Part shown: in pieces, positions 1 through 9,289 of the stretch
Numbering within the stretch: the stretch's first letter is position 1
How the letters are laid out: each line of letters starts with the position of its first letter
Assembly (NCBI RefSeq): GCF_008704495.1
Contig: NZ_CP023699.1
Coordinates: forward strand, 2,170,001 to 2,234,000
From: Streptomyces kanamyceticus
Lineage (GTDB): Bacteria > Actinomycetota > Actinomycetes > Streptomycetales > Streptomycetaceae
Reading direction: 5' to 3'
Length of the DNA stretch: 64,000 nt
Translations under genes and position numbers: made by a program
The notes under the pieces: generated by a model
The model's database searches: none
What the model was told of the DNA's origin: nothing
Seen by the model: only the letters and a program-made list of their open reading frames with translations

Positions 1-269
1 TGCTGGTCAGCTCTGACGAATAGGCAATCGAGGATAATTACGTCACCTACACCACGCGTCACATACGAAAGACCTTTATACACGGTGGCACGTGATCCAC
101 AAGATGCCCTCACATAGCTGCCAGTAACACAGAGTGCCTACCGTCACGTTGAGTCGTCGCGGTTCCGCTCCCTATTGGAGAAACTCTCTCCGTACGCTAT
201 TCAGGGAGAAGTCAGCGTCAGAGAAGTCCCCCGCGCGCTTCGCCACCAGTCAGAGCGAGGAGCCACGCC
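1..269. other. Noncoding region upstream of the SDR gene
   Basis: No convincing coding frame is seen. The stretch is visibly AT-richer than its surroundings, as expected for a promoter region, and may also serve a divergent gene lying to the left of the window. A short hairpin, GGAGA-aactc-TCTCC (177-191), lies about 80 bases before the first gene. The ribosome binding site AGGAG (258-262) sits seven bases before the ATG at 270. No -35/-10 pair can be assigned with confidence. Confidence 0.5.
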
Positions 270-1118
270 ATGCCGGATGAGGAAACCCGGAGCCAGGAAG
301 TGCGCGGGCGCCTCGAAGGCAAGGTGGCCTTCGTGACCGGCGCCGCCGGCGGCCTCGGGCGCGGCCACGTACGGCGGTTGGCGGAGGAAGGCGCCGACCT
401 GGTCGTCGTGGACATCTGCCGCCCCGTCGACACCGTGCCCTACCCGCAGTCGACGCCCGAGGAGTTGAGCGAAGCGGTCGAGGAGGTGCGGGCCCTCGGC
501 CGTCGCGTCGTGGCGCGCCAGACGGACGTGCGCGACCGGGACGCCCTCCAAGAGGCGTACGACGCCGGGCTCGACGAGTTCGGGCAGATCGATGTCGTCG
601 TCGCCAACGCCGGGATCGCACCGCTCCTCGTGGAGGACAGGGTGCAGGCCTGGCACGACGCCATCGACATCAACCTCACCGGCACGTTCCACACCATCGA
701 GGTGGCCATCCCGTCCATGGTCGCCGCCGAGCGCGGCGGCTCGATCGTGATCGTCAGCTCCACCGCGGGCCTTGTCGGCATCGGCGGGGCGAGCAACGGC
801 GGGCTCGGCTACGCCGCCTCCAAGCACGGCGTGGTCGGGCTGATGCGCACGTACGCCAACAACCTCGCCCCGCACAGCATCAGAGTGAACTCCGTGCACC
901 CCACCGGAGTGGCCACCCGCATGGTCACCGACCCCTCCGTCGTCGACTTCGTCGCCCAGGACCCGATGCTGTCCGAGGGGGCGCCGAACGCCCTGCCGGT
1001 GGACACCATCGAGGCGGTCGACGTGTCCAACGCCGTCCTGTGGCTCGCCTCGGACGAAGCGCGTTACGTCACGGGGGTCACGCTGCCCGTGGACGCGGGG
1101 TTCATCAACCGCCGTTGA
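270..1118 (+). CDS. Mycofactocin-type SDR family oxidoreductase
   Basis: Short-chain dehydrogenase/reductase of 282 aa. The Rossmann glycine motif TGAAGGLG lies at residues 23-30, NAG (VVANAG) follows near residue 115, and the catalytic set is Ser163/164, Tyr181 and Lys185 (YAASK). After the second beta strand (VVVDIC) there is an extra segment beginning PVDTVPYPQ. That insertion is characteristic of the SDR subfamily that holds NAD tightly and uses mycofactocin as external electron acceptor; it is the reason for this call, which is family knowledge rather than proof. The substrate is unknown, typically a secondary alcohol. ATG at 270 has AGGAG seven bases upstream. The amidohydrolase starts 25 bases downstream, so the two are probably cotranscribed. 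Confidence 0.85.
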   Translation: MPDEETRSQEVRGRLEGKVAFVTGAAGGLGRGHVRRLAEEGADLVVVDICRPVDTVPYPQSTPEELSEAVEEVRALGRRVVARQTDVRDRDALQEAYDAGLDEFGQIDVVVANAGIAPLLVEDRVQAWHDAIDINLTGTFHTIEVAIPSMVAAERGGSIVIVSSTAGLVGIGGASNGGLGYAASKHGVVGLMRTYANNLAPHSIRVNSVHPTGVATRMVTDPSVVDFVAQDPMLSEGAPNALPVDTIEAVDVSNAVLWLASDEARYVTGVTLPVDAGFINRR

Positions 1119-1143
1119 GCCACCGAGCCGGAGGTCGAGCTCC

Positions 1144-2832
1144 ATGACCGATCAGTACGCGGACACGATCCTGACAGGCGGGCGCGTCAAGACGTCGTCC
1201 GGCTGGGCCGACGCGCTCACCGTACGCGGCGGTGTCATCGAAGTGACCGGCGGCCGCGAGGAGGCGCTGCGGCGGCGCGGCCCCGGCACGCGCGTGGTCG
1301 AACTGGCCGGTGCCACCGTCCTGCCGGGCCTGCACGACGTGCACGTGCACCCGATCTACGCCGGAGTCCGCGAACGCCGCTGCAAGATCCCGCAGGGATC
1401 GACGCTGGCCGACACCCTCCGCATCGTGGCCGCGCACGCGTCCCGGGCCGCTCCCGGCGCGTGGGTGCTCGGCGGGCAGTGGGACACCTTCGCTCTCGGC
1501 GCCGTCCCTGACCGGACCATGCTCGACGCGGTCGCCCCCGACCGTCCTGTCCTCCTGGAGGACACCAGCGGGCACAGTTCGTGGGCGAACAGCGCGGCGC
1601 TCAGGGTCGCGGGCATCGGCCCCGGCACACCCGATCCGCCGGGTGGCATCTTCGAGCGGGACGCCGCGGGGAATCCGAGCGGCCTGCAGCGCGAGACCGC
1701 CGCCGATCTCCTCGCGCTCTCGGCGCCCAAACCGGCCGATGCCGAGGTGGAGGCGGCTCTGGAGTGGTCGCTCGGAGAAATGCTCTCCTACGGGATCACG
1801 TCGTTCACCGAGGCCGCGGTCGGGTTCACCGCGGGTCCGCGCGCCGAACTCCTCGCCTACACCCGGCTCGCCGCGCGCGGAGCGGTCAGGCAACGCGTAC
1901 GGCTCTGTCTCGTGTGGTCCCCCGTTGATCCTCTGTGCGAAGAGGTGATCGCGAACCGGAACCGGTACGCGAGCGACCACATCGCGCCCGACTGCGTGAA
2001 GATCTTCCTCGACGGGGTACCGACCGACAGTCACACGGCGGCGATGATCGAGCCCTACGAGGACACCGTGGCGGGCCGGGACGACGAGGCCCGGCGGCAC
2101 GGGCTGCTCGCGATCGCGCCCGCGGTCCTCGACCGGGCGGTGACGCGCTTCGACCGGATGGGCATCACCGTCAAGTTCCACGCGGCCGGTGACGCGGCGG
2201 TCAGGGCGGCCCTCGACGCCGTCGAGGCCGCGCGCGAGGCCAACGGGCCAGGACCGTGCATGCACAACGTAGGGCACTGCACGTTCGTGGCGAAGGCCGA
2301 CATCGAGCGGGCGGCGCGGCTCGGCGCGACCTTCGAGGTCTCGCCCTATCTGTGGCAGCCCTCCCCCATCTGCTCCGACATCGCGGCCGCCGTCGGGCCC
2401 GCCGCGATCGAACGCGTGTGGCCGGTGCGGGAGATGCTCGAAGGCCGGACGCTGGTCGTGCCGGGCTCCGACTGGTGCGTCGTGCCCTCGGTGAGCCCGT
2501 GGGCCGCCATCGAGACGCTCGTCACCCGGCAGCGGCCTGGAGGCGGCGCGGAGTCCTTCGGCCCCTCCCAAGCGATCACGCTGGACCAGGCCTTCGACCT
2601 GTTCACGGTCAACTCCGCACGCCAGGAAGGCATGGCGCACCGCGTCGGGAGCATCGAACCCGGCATGCTCGCCGACATCGTCGTCGTCGACCGGAACCCC
2701 TTCGAGGTGCCGATCACCCAAGTCCACGCCACCCAGGTGAAGATGACGTTCGTCGAAGGTGAACTGGTCCACGACGCCGATGCCGATGCCCATGCCCATG
2801 CCCGCGCCGATGCGGCCGGAGGTCCCGCGTAA
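1144..2832 (+). CDS. Amidohydrolase family protein (YtcJ-like)
   Basis: Metal-dependent hydrolase of 562 aa in the amidohydrolase superfamily, exoenzyme-regulatory-protein AepA/YtcJ branch. The metal motif H-V-H is at residues 67-69 (LHDVHVHP), followed by VKIFLDGVPTDSHTA, a KFHAAGDAA histidine and a distal GSDW motif, in the order typical of the family. The C-terminal PGMLADIVVVDRNPF closes the composite beta sandwich. It probably hydrolyses an amide or cyclic amide; the substrate cannot be read from sequence. The extreme C-terminus is an odd tail of alternating Asp, Ala and His encoded by a near-repeat of GCCGATGCC and GCCCATGCC. It lies 25 bases after the SDR gene and converges on the ligase gene with only 26 bases between. 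Confidence 0.85.
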   Translation: MTDQYADTILTGGRVKTSSGWADALTVRGGVIEVTGGREEALRRRGPGTRVVELAGATVLPGLHDVHVHPIYAGVRERRCKIPQGSTLADTLRIVAAHASRAAPGAWVLGGQWDTFALGAVPDRTMLDAVAPDRPVLLEDTSGHSSWANSAALRVAGIGPGTPDPPGGIFERDAAGNPSGLQRETAADLLALSAPKPADAEVEAALEWSLGEMLSYGITSFTEAAVGFTAGPRAELLAYTRLAARGAVRQRVRLCLVWSPVDPLCEEVIANRNRYASDHIAPDCVKIFLDGVPTDSHTAAMIEPYEDTVAGRDDEARRHGLLAIAPAVLDRAVTRFDRMGITVKFHAAGDAAVRAALDAVEAAREANGPGPCMHNVGHCTFVAKADIERAARLGATFEVSPYLWQPSPICSDIAAAVGPAAIERVWPVREMLEGRTLVVPGSDWCVVPSVSPWAAIETLVTRQRPGGGAESFGPSQAITLDQAFDLFTVNSARQEGMAHRVGSIEPGMLADIVVVDRNPFEVPITQVHATQVKMTFVEGELVHDADADAHAHARADAAGGPA

Positions 2833-2858
2833 CCGCCTTCGCCCGTCCCTCGATGGGC

Positions 2859-4523
2859 CTACCGCACGTCCGGGTCCGTGCTCGTCCACGCCGCGCGCAG
2901 CGCCTTCTTGTCGACCTTGCCGACCTTGGTCGTCGGCAGCCGGTCGAGGAGGACCGTCCTGCGCGGCGTATACAGGTCGCCCAGCTCGGCGGTGACCGCG
3001 ACGCCGACCGCGGCCGGGTCGACGGCCACGCCCTCGGCCGTGGCCAGGAAGATGTGGACGGCCTCCCCGTAGTTCTCGTCCGGCACGCCCAGCGCCGCCG
3101 CGTTGCGCACGCCGGGGAGGGTGAGCAGGAAGTCCTCAAGGACCCGGGAGTAGACGTTGTCGCTGGTGCTGCCCGTGACGATGATGTCCTTGGCGCGGTC
3201 GACGAGGTAGAGGTACCCCTCGGCGTCGAGGTAGCCCAGGTCCCCGGTCCGCAGCCAGCCGTCGTGCAGCGCCGCCGCCGTGCGCTCGGGGTCCTCGTAG
3301 TAGCCGAGCATCACCGTCTCGCCCCGGACGCACACCTCGCCGACCTGCCCGGCGGGCAGCGCCGCCGTGCTGTCCTCGGCGCGGATCTCGATCTCGGTGT
3401 CGGCTATCGCGCGACCGCAGCTGCGCCAGAGCTCGGGCCGCCTGGCGCCCTCCGAGGCGAGGTCGTCCGCGCCGAACGCGGCGATGCCGAGCGCCTCCGA
3501 CTGTCCGTAGCCCTGGCCGAGCACGGGCCCGAAGACCTCGACCGCCTGCTGGAGCCTGCTCGGCGACGTGGCCGCGCCGCCCACGACGATCCGCCGCAGC
3601 GCGGGGAGCGCGCCCGGCTCGCACTCCGGGTGGTCGAGCAGGGCGTACAGCATGGGCGGTACGAACATGGTGGCGGTGATCCGCTCGTCGCGCAGCGCCG
3701 CGAGGGCCGCGCCCGCCTCGAACTCGGGCAGCACGACGAGGGCGGAGCCCGTCACCAGTGCCTGGATCGAGGTGAGGTGGCCGCTGCCGTGCGTGAGCAG
3801 CGTGGAGACGAGCACGCGGTCGGTGCCCGGGGTCATGGCCGGGAAGAATCCCGTGGAGCTGGATTCCTTCGGCTCGCTCTCCCCGTCGTCCAGCGGTTCG
3901 TCCTCCACGAGGTCCACCAGCACGTCGTAGAGCCGGTGGCTGTGCGCGGCGAGCTTGGGGCGGCCCAGGGTGCCGCCCGTGTAGAGGACGGTGACGGCCT
4001 CGTCGGCCGCCGGGGCGGGCACGCCTTCGGGGCGCGTCTCGGGGCACTCGGCGGCCACGGCGAGGAGGTCCACGCACGGCTGCTCGCAGGGCCCGAGGCC
4101 GAGGAGCGCGGGCGCGTGGACGCTGCGGCCCGCCGCGTCGGCGGCCCGCGCCGCGAAGAGCGGGTCGGTGACCACGGCGCGCGCGCCGGACTGCTCGACC
4201 AGCGCGGCGAGCTCGCCGGGGCCCGGCTCGGGCGGCAGGAAGACGACGCGGCAGCCGATGAGGTGGACCGCGAGCTGCACCAGGACGGAGTCCACGCGGT
4301 TGGCCAGGAACAGTCCCACTCCGTCACCGGGCCCGAGCCCCTGCTCGCGCAGCGCGTGGCCCAGGCCGAACAGCCGCCGCCTGGCCTCTCCCCGGGTCAG
4401 GCGGCGCGTCCCCTGGACGAGCGCCTCGGCGTCCTCGTCCTTGTTCCAGTGCTCCAGGACGTGGTCCACGTACGTCCGTGGAACGGATGTCTCCGCTTCG
4501 TTAATGATCATGAACACATGCAA
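2859..4523 (-). CDS. AMP-binding acyl-CoA ligase / acyl-adenylating enzyme
   Basis: ANL-superfamily adenylating enzyme of 554 aa. The P-loop-like motif reads YTGGTLGRPK (a glycine replaces the usual second serine/threonine), with GYGQSEA, then RTGDLGYLD, and the hinge DRAKDII. The C-terminal catalytic lysine is in TTKVGKVDKK. This order is that of fatty-acyl or aryl-acid CoA ligases. No carrier or thioesterase domain is attached, so it is likely a free-standing ligase activating a carboxylate. It is convergent with the SDR/amidohydrolase pair and may act in the same catabolic route, but that is inference. Methionines 1 and 5 (4523 and 4511) are both possible starts; the 170-base gap to the next gene is a divergent promoter region. 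Confidence 0.85.
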   Translation of the reverse strand: MHVFMIINEAETSVPRTYVDHVLEHWNKDEDAEALVQGTRRLTRGEARRRLFGLGHALREQGLGPGDGVGLFLANRVDSVLVQLAVHLIGCRVVFLPPEPGPGELAALVEQSGARAVVTDPLFAARAADAAGRSVHAPALLGLGPCEQPCVDLLAVAAECPETRPEGVPAPAADEAVTVLYTGGTLGRPKLAAHSHRLYDVLVDLVEDEPLDDGESEPKESSSTGFFPAMTPGTDRVLVSTLLTHGSGHLTSIQALVTGSALVVLPEFEAGAALAALRDERITATMFVPPMLYALLDHPECEPGALPALRRIVVGGAATSPSRLQQAVEVFGPVLGQGYGQSEALGIAAFGADDLASEGARRPELWRSCGRAIADTEIEIRAEDSTAALPAGQVGEVCVRGETVMLGYYEDPERTAAALHDGWLRTGDLGYLDAEGYLYLVDRAKDIIVTGSTSDNVYSRVLEDFLLTLPGVRNAAALGVPDENYGEAVHIFLATAEGVAVDPAAVGVAVTAELGDLYTPRRTVLLDRLPTTKVGKVDKKALRAAWTSTDPDVR

Positions 4524-4693
4524 ACATGCCGCAGGGAATGCGCGATCTCACAGGGGGCAACTTCGGCCATCGGCAGGCGGAGTACTATGCCCCGGTCTGG
4601 ACCGGTGAGTGCCGCCACCGCCCGCGGCCGCCCGGACCCCCAATGGCATGATCGAGCTCTCGAAGAACTCTCATCCAGCAATCGGCCGAACAC

Positions 4694-6073
4694 TTGATAC
4701 CTGTACCTACGCGGAAATGTCCGCGGATAGACCGCATAGTCAAGACCGCCCCGTGGCGTCAGCCGCGCGTCCTCCTCTGGGCCGCGGCGGGCGTGGTGGC
4801 TCTCGCGTTCCTCATCGGCCTGGAAGTCGCCGCGCGGCACTACGGCGGCGTACCGGGACCGATCACCAATCAGGCGCGCGAGGTGATATTCCCGCCCAAA
4901 CCGGGGCCGCTGTACGGCGGTCTCGCGCTGATGATGGTGGTGCTCACCTGGCGGCAGCGGTTCATCGCGGCCGGTGCCGCGGTCGGCATCGACGCCGTCT
5001 TCGTGCTGGTGCGGTGGGCGGCCGACGCCGACGTGCCCGAGGGACAGTTCTTCGGCAACGGCGCGCTGTGGGCGATGCTGGGCTGCGCGGCCTTCGCGAT
5101 CACGCGCCGCACCGGCGAGGAACGCGTCCTGCTCCTGAAGGGCGTCGGGCTCGGGCTGCTGCTCGTGGCCGGGCGCAAGACCGGTGATACCTGGCTGCTC
5201 ATCACCGCGAAGACCCGGCCGACCGTCCTCGACCCGTATGTGGCGACCGCCGATCACGCGCTGGGCAATCCCTCGTGGCTGGCGGGCCGGATCCTCGACG
5301 CCAGCGGCCCGTTCATCCCCCACGTCATCGACCTGGTCTACGCCCAGCTCGCGGTGGCCGCGGTCGCCGCCGCCCTCTACCAGCTGCGCAACGTGGCGAC
5401 CGAGCGGCGCTTCCCGCGCCACCACCTGGTGCGCACCTTCCTGGTGATCGGCCTCGTCGGACCGGCCTTCTACATGATCTTCCCGGTGGTCGGGCCGATC
5501 TTCGCGTACGGCCCCGGCACCTCGGGCACCGGCGGCGTCGAGTGGGCGGTGGCCAACGTGTGGCCGCACACGCTGCCGTCGATCGGGGTTCCGCACCCGG
5601 TGCCGTACGACGGACTCACGCCGCGCAACTGCATGCCGAGCCTGCACACGGCGTGGTCCGTCGCGATCTTCATCCACTCCCGCAAGGGCCCCAGGCTGGT
5701 GCGCTACGCGGGGACCTTCTGGCTGGTCGCCACGCTCAGCGCGACGCTCGGCTTCGGCTACCACTACGGCGTGGACCTCCTCGCGGGCGTGGTCTTCGCG
5801 CTCACCGTCGAGGCGGCCCTGCGCACCTACGACCGCGGCTGGGAGCGCTCGGGGCTCCGTCTGGTGGCCCACGGCACGGTCGTCTTCGCCGCGCTCCTTC
5901 TCTCGTACCGCTACCTGCCGATGACGATGGCCGCGCACCCGTGGGTGTTCGGCCCCCTCGTCCTGCTCGCGACGGCCTCGGTGATCTACGGCTACGTACG
6001 CACGACCAGAGCCTGGGAGCCGAACGCCGCGCCGCCGACGCTCCGGCCGCAACCGCAGCCCGAACCGGTCTGA
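4694..6073 (+). CDS. PAP2 / inositol-phosphorylceramide-synthase-like membrane protein
   Basis: Polytopic membrane protein of about 459 aa with several hydrophobic helices. The conserved phosphatase/phosphotransferase motifs are PSLHTAW (His318) and GYHYGVD (His357, Asp361), matching the C2 and C3 motifs of the PAP2 superfamily in its AUR1-like variant (PSLH rather than PSGH). Such enzymes move or remove lipid-linked phosphate head groups on the outer membrane face; here a role with inositol- or prenyl-phosphate lipids is inference. The first possible start in frame is TTG at 4694; no ATG or GTG precedes the first helix in this frame, so the N-terminus is uncertain. The C-terminus is Pro/Gln-rich. 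It converges on the LCP gene. Confidence 0.8.
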   Translation: MIPVPTRKCPRIDRIVKTAPWRQPRVLLWAAAGVVALAFLIGLEVAARHYGGVPGPITNQAREVIFPPKPGPLYGGLALMMVVLTWRQRFIAAGAAVGIDAVFVLVRWAADADVPEGQFFGNGALWAMLGCAAFAITRRTGEERVLLLKGVGLGLLLVAGRKTGDTWLLITAKTRPTVLDPYVATADHALGNPSWLAGRILDASGPFIPHVIDLVYAQLAVAAVAAALYQLRNVATERRFPRHHLVRTFLVIGLVGPAFYMIFPVVGPIFAYGPGTSGTGGVEWAVANVWPHTLPSIGVPHPVPYDGLTPRNCMPSLHTAWSVAIFIHSRKGPRLVRYAGTFWLVATLSATLGFGYHYGVDLLAGVVFALTVEAALRTYDRGWERSGLRLVAHGTVVFAALLLSYRYLPMTMAAHPWVFGPLVLLATASVIYGYVRTTRAWEPNAAPPTLRPQPQPEPV

Positions 6074-6086
6074 GCCTGGACCTGCA

Positions 6087-7196
6087 TCAGCGCATCGGCC
6101 GGTCGTGCCGCAGGTCGTCGAAGAGCCGGGCCGATTTCTCGGCGTCCCACTTCAGGACGTTGCCCTTGGAGGTCGGGACGCCGAAGCCGGACACGGGCAC
6201 GCCGATCTGTTTGCCCTTCCCGCCCGCGACGCCCTGCACCGCGCGGAACATTGAGCTGAGGTCGCGCAGGCTCATGTCCTTGTCGACGATGAGCGTGTCG
6301 AGCCCGGCCTGCGCGGCCGGGCCGATCGCCGTCGGGTCCAGGAGCGTGCCGGGCTCGGCGGCCTGCTGCGCGAGGGCCGAGAGGAACTTCTGCTGGTTCC
6401 TCGACCTGCCCAGGTCGCCCTCCTTCTCCTGGTGGCGCTGGCGCACGAAGGCGAGCGCCTGCTTGCCGTTGAGGCGGTGGCAGCCCTTGCGCAGGTCGGC
6501 ACCCGACTTCTTGTCCTTGATGTCCCGGTCCAGACACATCCGTACGCCGCCGACGGCATCGACGATGTTCACGAACCCGGCGAAGCCGATCTCCGCGTAG
6601 TGGTCGATGCGCAGCCCGGTGTTCTTCTCCACGGTGTGCACGAGGAGTTCGGGGCCGCCGTAGGAGAACGCGGCGTTGAGCTTGTCCCGCTCGGTCCGCT
6701 TGAACTTGCCCGTCAAGGTGTCGAGGCGTCCCGGCACCTTGACCCAGGAGTCGCGCGGCAGGCTGACCAGGCTGGTGCCGTGGGCGCCGGTGTGCAGCAG
6801 CATCATCGAGTCGGTGCGCCGCCCGCCGCCCCCGCCCGCGTGCAGGTCCTGCACGTCGTCGTCGGAGAGCCCGTCGCGGCTGTCGGAGCCCACGATGAGG
6901 TAGTTGGTGCCCGCTCCGGCGGGCGGACGGTCCTCGTACGCGCTGAGGTCGACATCACGCTGGAGCCGGGTCTCAGCCCAGCCGTACGTGCCACCCACCG
7001 CGAGGACCACGAGGCCCGCGACGGCGAGCACCGTCCGCCGCAGCCGCCTGCGCGTCTTCGACCGGCGGGCATGGGCGCGCCGGGGCCCATAGCGGGAGCT
7101 GGGGCGTTCGGCGAAGTCGGCGAACCGTTCACGCGCGCCGGGACCTTCCGGGACCGGACTTTCCGGAACTGGGCCTTCCGGGACCGGATCTGTCAT
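6087..7196 (-). CDS. LytR-CpsA-Psr (LCP) family cell-wall ligase
   Basis: Protein of 369 aa: a Pro/Glu-rich cytoplasmic N-terminus, a basic stretch, one membrane helix at about residues 54-72, and an extracellular LCP domain. Recognisable LCP blocks are NYLIVGSDSRDG, RTDSMMLLH, SLPRDSWV, the LNAAFSYGG block, VDAVGGV and LAFVRQRH; the conserved Arg and Asp residues that bind the lipid pyrophosphate are present. LCP proteins transfer a lipid-linked glycopolymer to peptidoglycan. It lacks the extra LytR_C domain found in the second LCP protein of this window. The ATG at 7196 overlaps the upstream synthase stop by four bases, so it is the last gene of a three-gene operon that likely makes and anchors an extracellular polysaccharide. 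Confidence 0.9.
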   Translation of the reverse strand: MTDPVPEGPVPESPVPEGPGARERFADFAERPSSRYGPRRAHARRSKTRRRLRRTVLAVAGLVVLAVGGTYGWAETRLQRDVDLSAYEDRPPAGAGTNYLIVGSDSRDGLSDDDVQDLHAGGGGGRRTDSMMLLHTGAHGTSLVSLPRDSWVKVPGRLDTLTGKFKRTERDKLNAAFSYGGPELLVHTVEKNTGLRIDHYAEIGFAGFVNIVDAVGGVRMCLDRDIKDKKSGADLRKGCHRLNGKQALAFVRQRHQEKEGDLGRSRNQQKFLSALAQQAAEPGTLLDPTAIGPAAQAGLDTLIVDKDMSLRDLSSMFRAVQGVAGGKGKQIGVPVSGFGVPTSKGNVLKWDAEKSARLFDDLRHDRPMR

Positions 7197-9289
7197 GGTC
7201 GACTCCCTTGCAGGCTCCGCCGCGCCTCGTCGGGCGGCGTTTCGAGCAGATACGGGTCCGCGGTCCCCGTGCGCTTCATGCTGTGCCACTTCAGGCGGGT
7301 GCCGAGCAGCGCCGTGGCCACGGAGTGGATGACCACCAGGTACATCAACTGCCGGTAGACGAACTGCTGGAGCGGAAGGACCCACAGCACGCGCAGCCGT
7401 TCGCGGTCGAGCCGCAGCGCGTACGCGGCGGTGATCAACTGGACGGAAAGGAAGCCGAACCAGACGAGGGCGGCCTCCACGGGGTCCCTGAACACCGCCC
7501 CGAACAGGGCGAACATGTCCACGACCGGCGCGCACAGCGGCAGCACGATCTGGAACAACGTGACGTAGAGCATGACGCGGCGGCCGAAGCGTCCCGCCGG
7601 GCCGACCTCCACCGCCGCGTGCCGGTGCTTCCACATCGCCTGGAGCGTGCCGTAGCACCAGCGGTAGCGCTGGCGCCACAGCTGCCGGACGCTGACGGGC
7701 ACCTCTGTCCAGGCGACCGCCGACTCCTCGTAGACGACGCGCCAGCCCGCCCGCCAGAGCGCCATCGTGAGATCGGTGTCCTCGGCGAGGGTCTCGTCGC
7801 TGACGCCGCCGACGCCCATCAGCGCGTCCCTGCGGAAGGCACCGATCGCCCCCGGCACCGTCGGCATGCACTCCAGGACCTCGAACATCCGCCGGTCGAG
7901 ATTGAAGCCGAGTACGTACTCCAGGTGCTGCCACTTGCCCAGCAGGTGCCGCCGGTTGCCGACCTTGGTGTTGCCGCTGACCGCGCCGACCGCCGGGTGG
8001 GCGAGCGGCTGGACGAGCCGGGCGAGCGCCTCGGGTTCGAAGATGGTGTCCGCGTCGACCATCACGACGATGTCGTGCCTGGCGTGCGCCAGGCCGGTGT
8101 TGAGGGCGCTGGGCTTGCCGCCGTTGGGCTGCCGGATCACCGTCACCCGCGGGTCGTCGATCTCCTCGGCGATGTCGGCGGTGGCGTCGGTCGAGCCGTC
8201 GTCGATCACGATGATCTGGAAGTGCGGGTAGGTGGAGGCGAGCAGCGAGTACACGGTGGCGGCGATGCCCGCCTCCTCGTTGTACGCGGGCACCAGGACC
8301 GTCACCGGGTCCCGCACCTCGCGCAGGCGCGGCGCGCCGGGCCTGAACCTGCGCAGTCTGCGCACGTGGAGCCGGGCGAACAGCGCGAACAGGAGCATGC
8401 GCAGGACGCCGAGCACGCCCGCGAGGGTCAGCGTCCACACCATCACGGTGAGGAAGGCACGCCCGAGCCGCTGCGACCAGATGAGGCCCTGCCCCTTGAT
8501 CTCCTGGGCGACCGGGACCTTGTCGACGAAGGAGGGCGTGCCGAGCCCGCCGCTGATGGTCGTGAACCGGCGTACGCTCCGGTCCTCCAGCAGGTCCCGC
8601 GCCTCGTGGAAGCCCAGGTCGGTCTGGCTGTGCTGGGTCACCAGACCCCGCCACGGCTTGCGGTCCTTGCGGTCGGAGGCGACCACGAGGTACCCCTGCT
8701 CCGCCGCGCGGCGCGCGGCCGGCCACTGGGGGCCGCAGAGGGTGTCGGCGGCCGTGGTGTGCGGCAGCCGCAACAGCCGGGTATTGATGCCCGCCGAGCC
8801 CGCGAACGCGCTCTGGGTGAGCGAGAGTTCGAGGTGCGCGCGCATCGGCGACGCGACGCCGAAGTCGCCGCCGCTGTAGGTGTACGAGCCGATCTCGTGC
8901 CCCTCGTACAGGATCCGCCGCAGCAGCTTCGGGTGCTCTGCCGCGTCCTTCCCGTAGACGAAGAAGGTCGCCTGCGCGTGGTGTGCGCGCAGCAGGTCGA
9001 GCAGGCGCGGCGTCCACACCGGGTCGAACCCGCCGTCGAAGGTGAGCGCGACGGTGCGCCGCGGCATGGCCGCGGTGCTGACCCCCTTCGGGCCGAACCG
9101 CAGCAGCGGCTTCCCGTCGTCCGCCTCGCGCGGGATCGGCCGGGTGCACGGCGGTTTGGTGCGCGCGGCGTCGATCTGGTGGGTCGTCCACCCCTCGAAG
9201 AGGAGGGCGACGGCGACGACCAGGAGCACGAGCAGGAGGACGATCCAGTGTCCGCGCGGCGGGCGGCGGACGGTGGCGCCCCTGCTCAC
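7193..9289 (-). CDS. Fused NodB-like domain and processive GT2 glycosyltransferase
   Basis: Protein of 698 aa. An N-terminal helix (about residues 16-34) precedes a NodB polysaccharide-deacetylase-like domain, then another membrane helix, a family-2 glycosyltransferase domain and C-terminal membrane helices. GT motifs are clear: VPAYNEE, DDGST, VDADT, EDTD and QRYRW, the set of processive beta-glycan synthases such as the PNAG, hyaluronan and cellulose enzymes. The deacetylase part looks degenerate: motif 1 is TFDGGFD (second Asp replaced by Gly) and the motif 2 region reads YTYSGGD, lacking the two metal-binding histidines. It may therefore be a binding or structural domain. Overlaps of four bases on both sides tie it to the small membrane protein before it and the LCP gene after it. 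Confidence 0.88.
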   Translation of the reverse strand: MSRGATVRRPPRGHWIVLLLVLLVVAVALLFEGWTTHQIDAARTKPPCTRPIPREADDGKPLLRFGPKGVSTAAMPRRTVALTFDGGFDPVWTPRLLDLLRAHHAQATFFVYGKDAAEHPKLLRRILYEGHEIGSYTYSGGDFGVASPMRAHLELSLTQSAFAGSAGINTRLLRLPHTTAADTLCGPQWPAARRAAEQGYLVVASDRKDRKPWRGLVTQHSQTDLGFHEARDLLEDRSVRRFTTISGGLGTPSFVDKVPVAQEIKGQGLIWSQRLGRAFLTVMVWTLTLAGVLGVLRMLLFALFARLHVRRLRRFRPGAPRLREVRDPVTVLVPAYNEEAGIAATVYSLLASTYPHFQIIVIDDGSTDATADIAEEIDDPRVTVIRQPNGGKPSALNTGLAHARHDIVVMVDADTIFEPEALARLVQPLAHPAVGAVSGNTKVGNRRHLLGKWQHLEYVLGFNLDRRMFEVLECMPTVPGAIGAFRRDALMGVGGVSDETLAEDTDLTMALWRAGWRVVYEESAVAWTEVPVSVRQLWRQRYRWCYGTLQAMWKHRHAAVEVGPAGRFGRRVMLYVTLFQIVLPLCAPVVDMFALFGAVFRDPVEAALVWFGFLSVQLITAAYALRLDRERLRVLWVLPLQQFVYRQLMYLVVIHSVATALLGTRLKWHSMKRTGTADPYLLETPPDEARRSLQGSRP

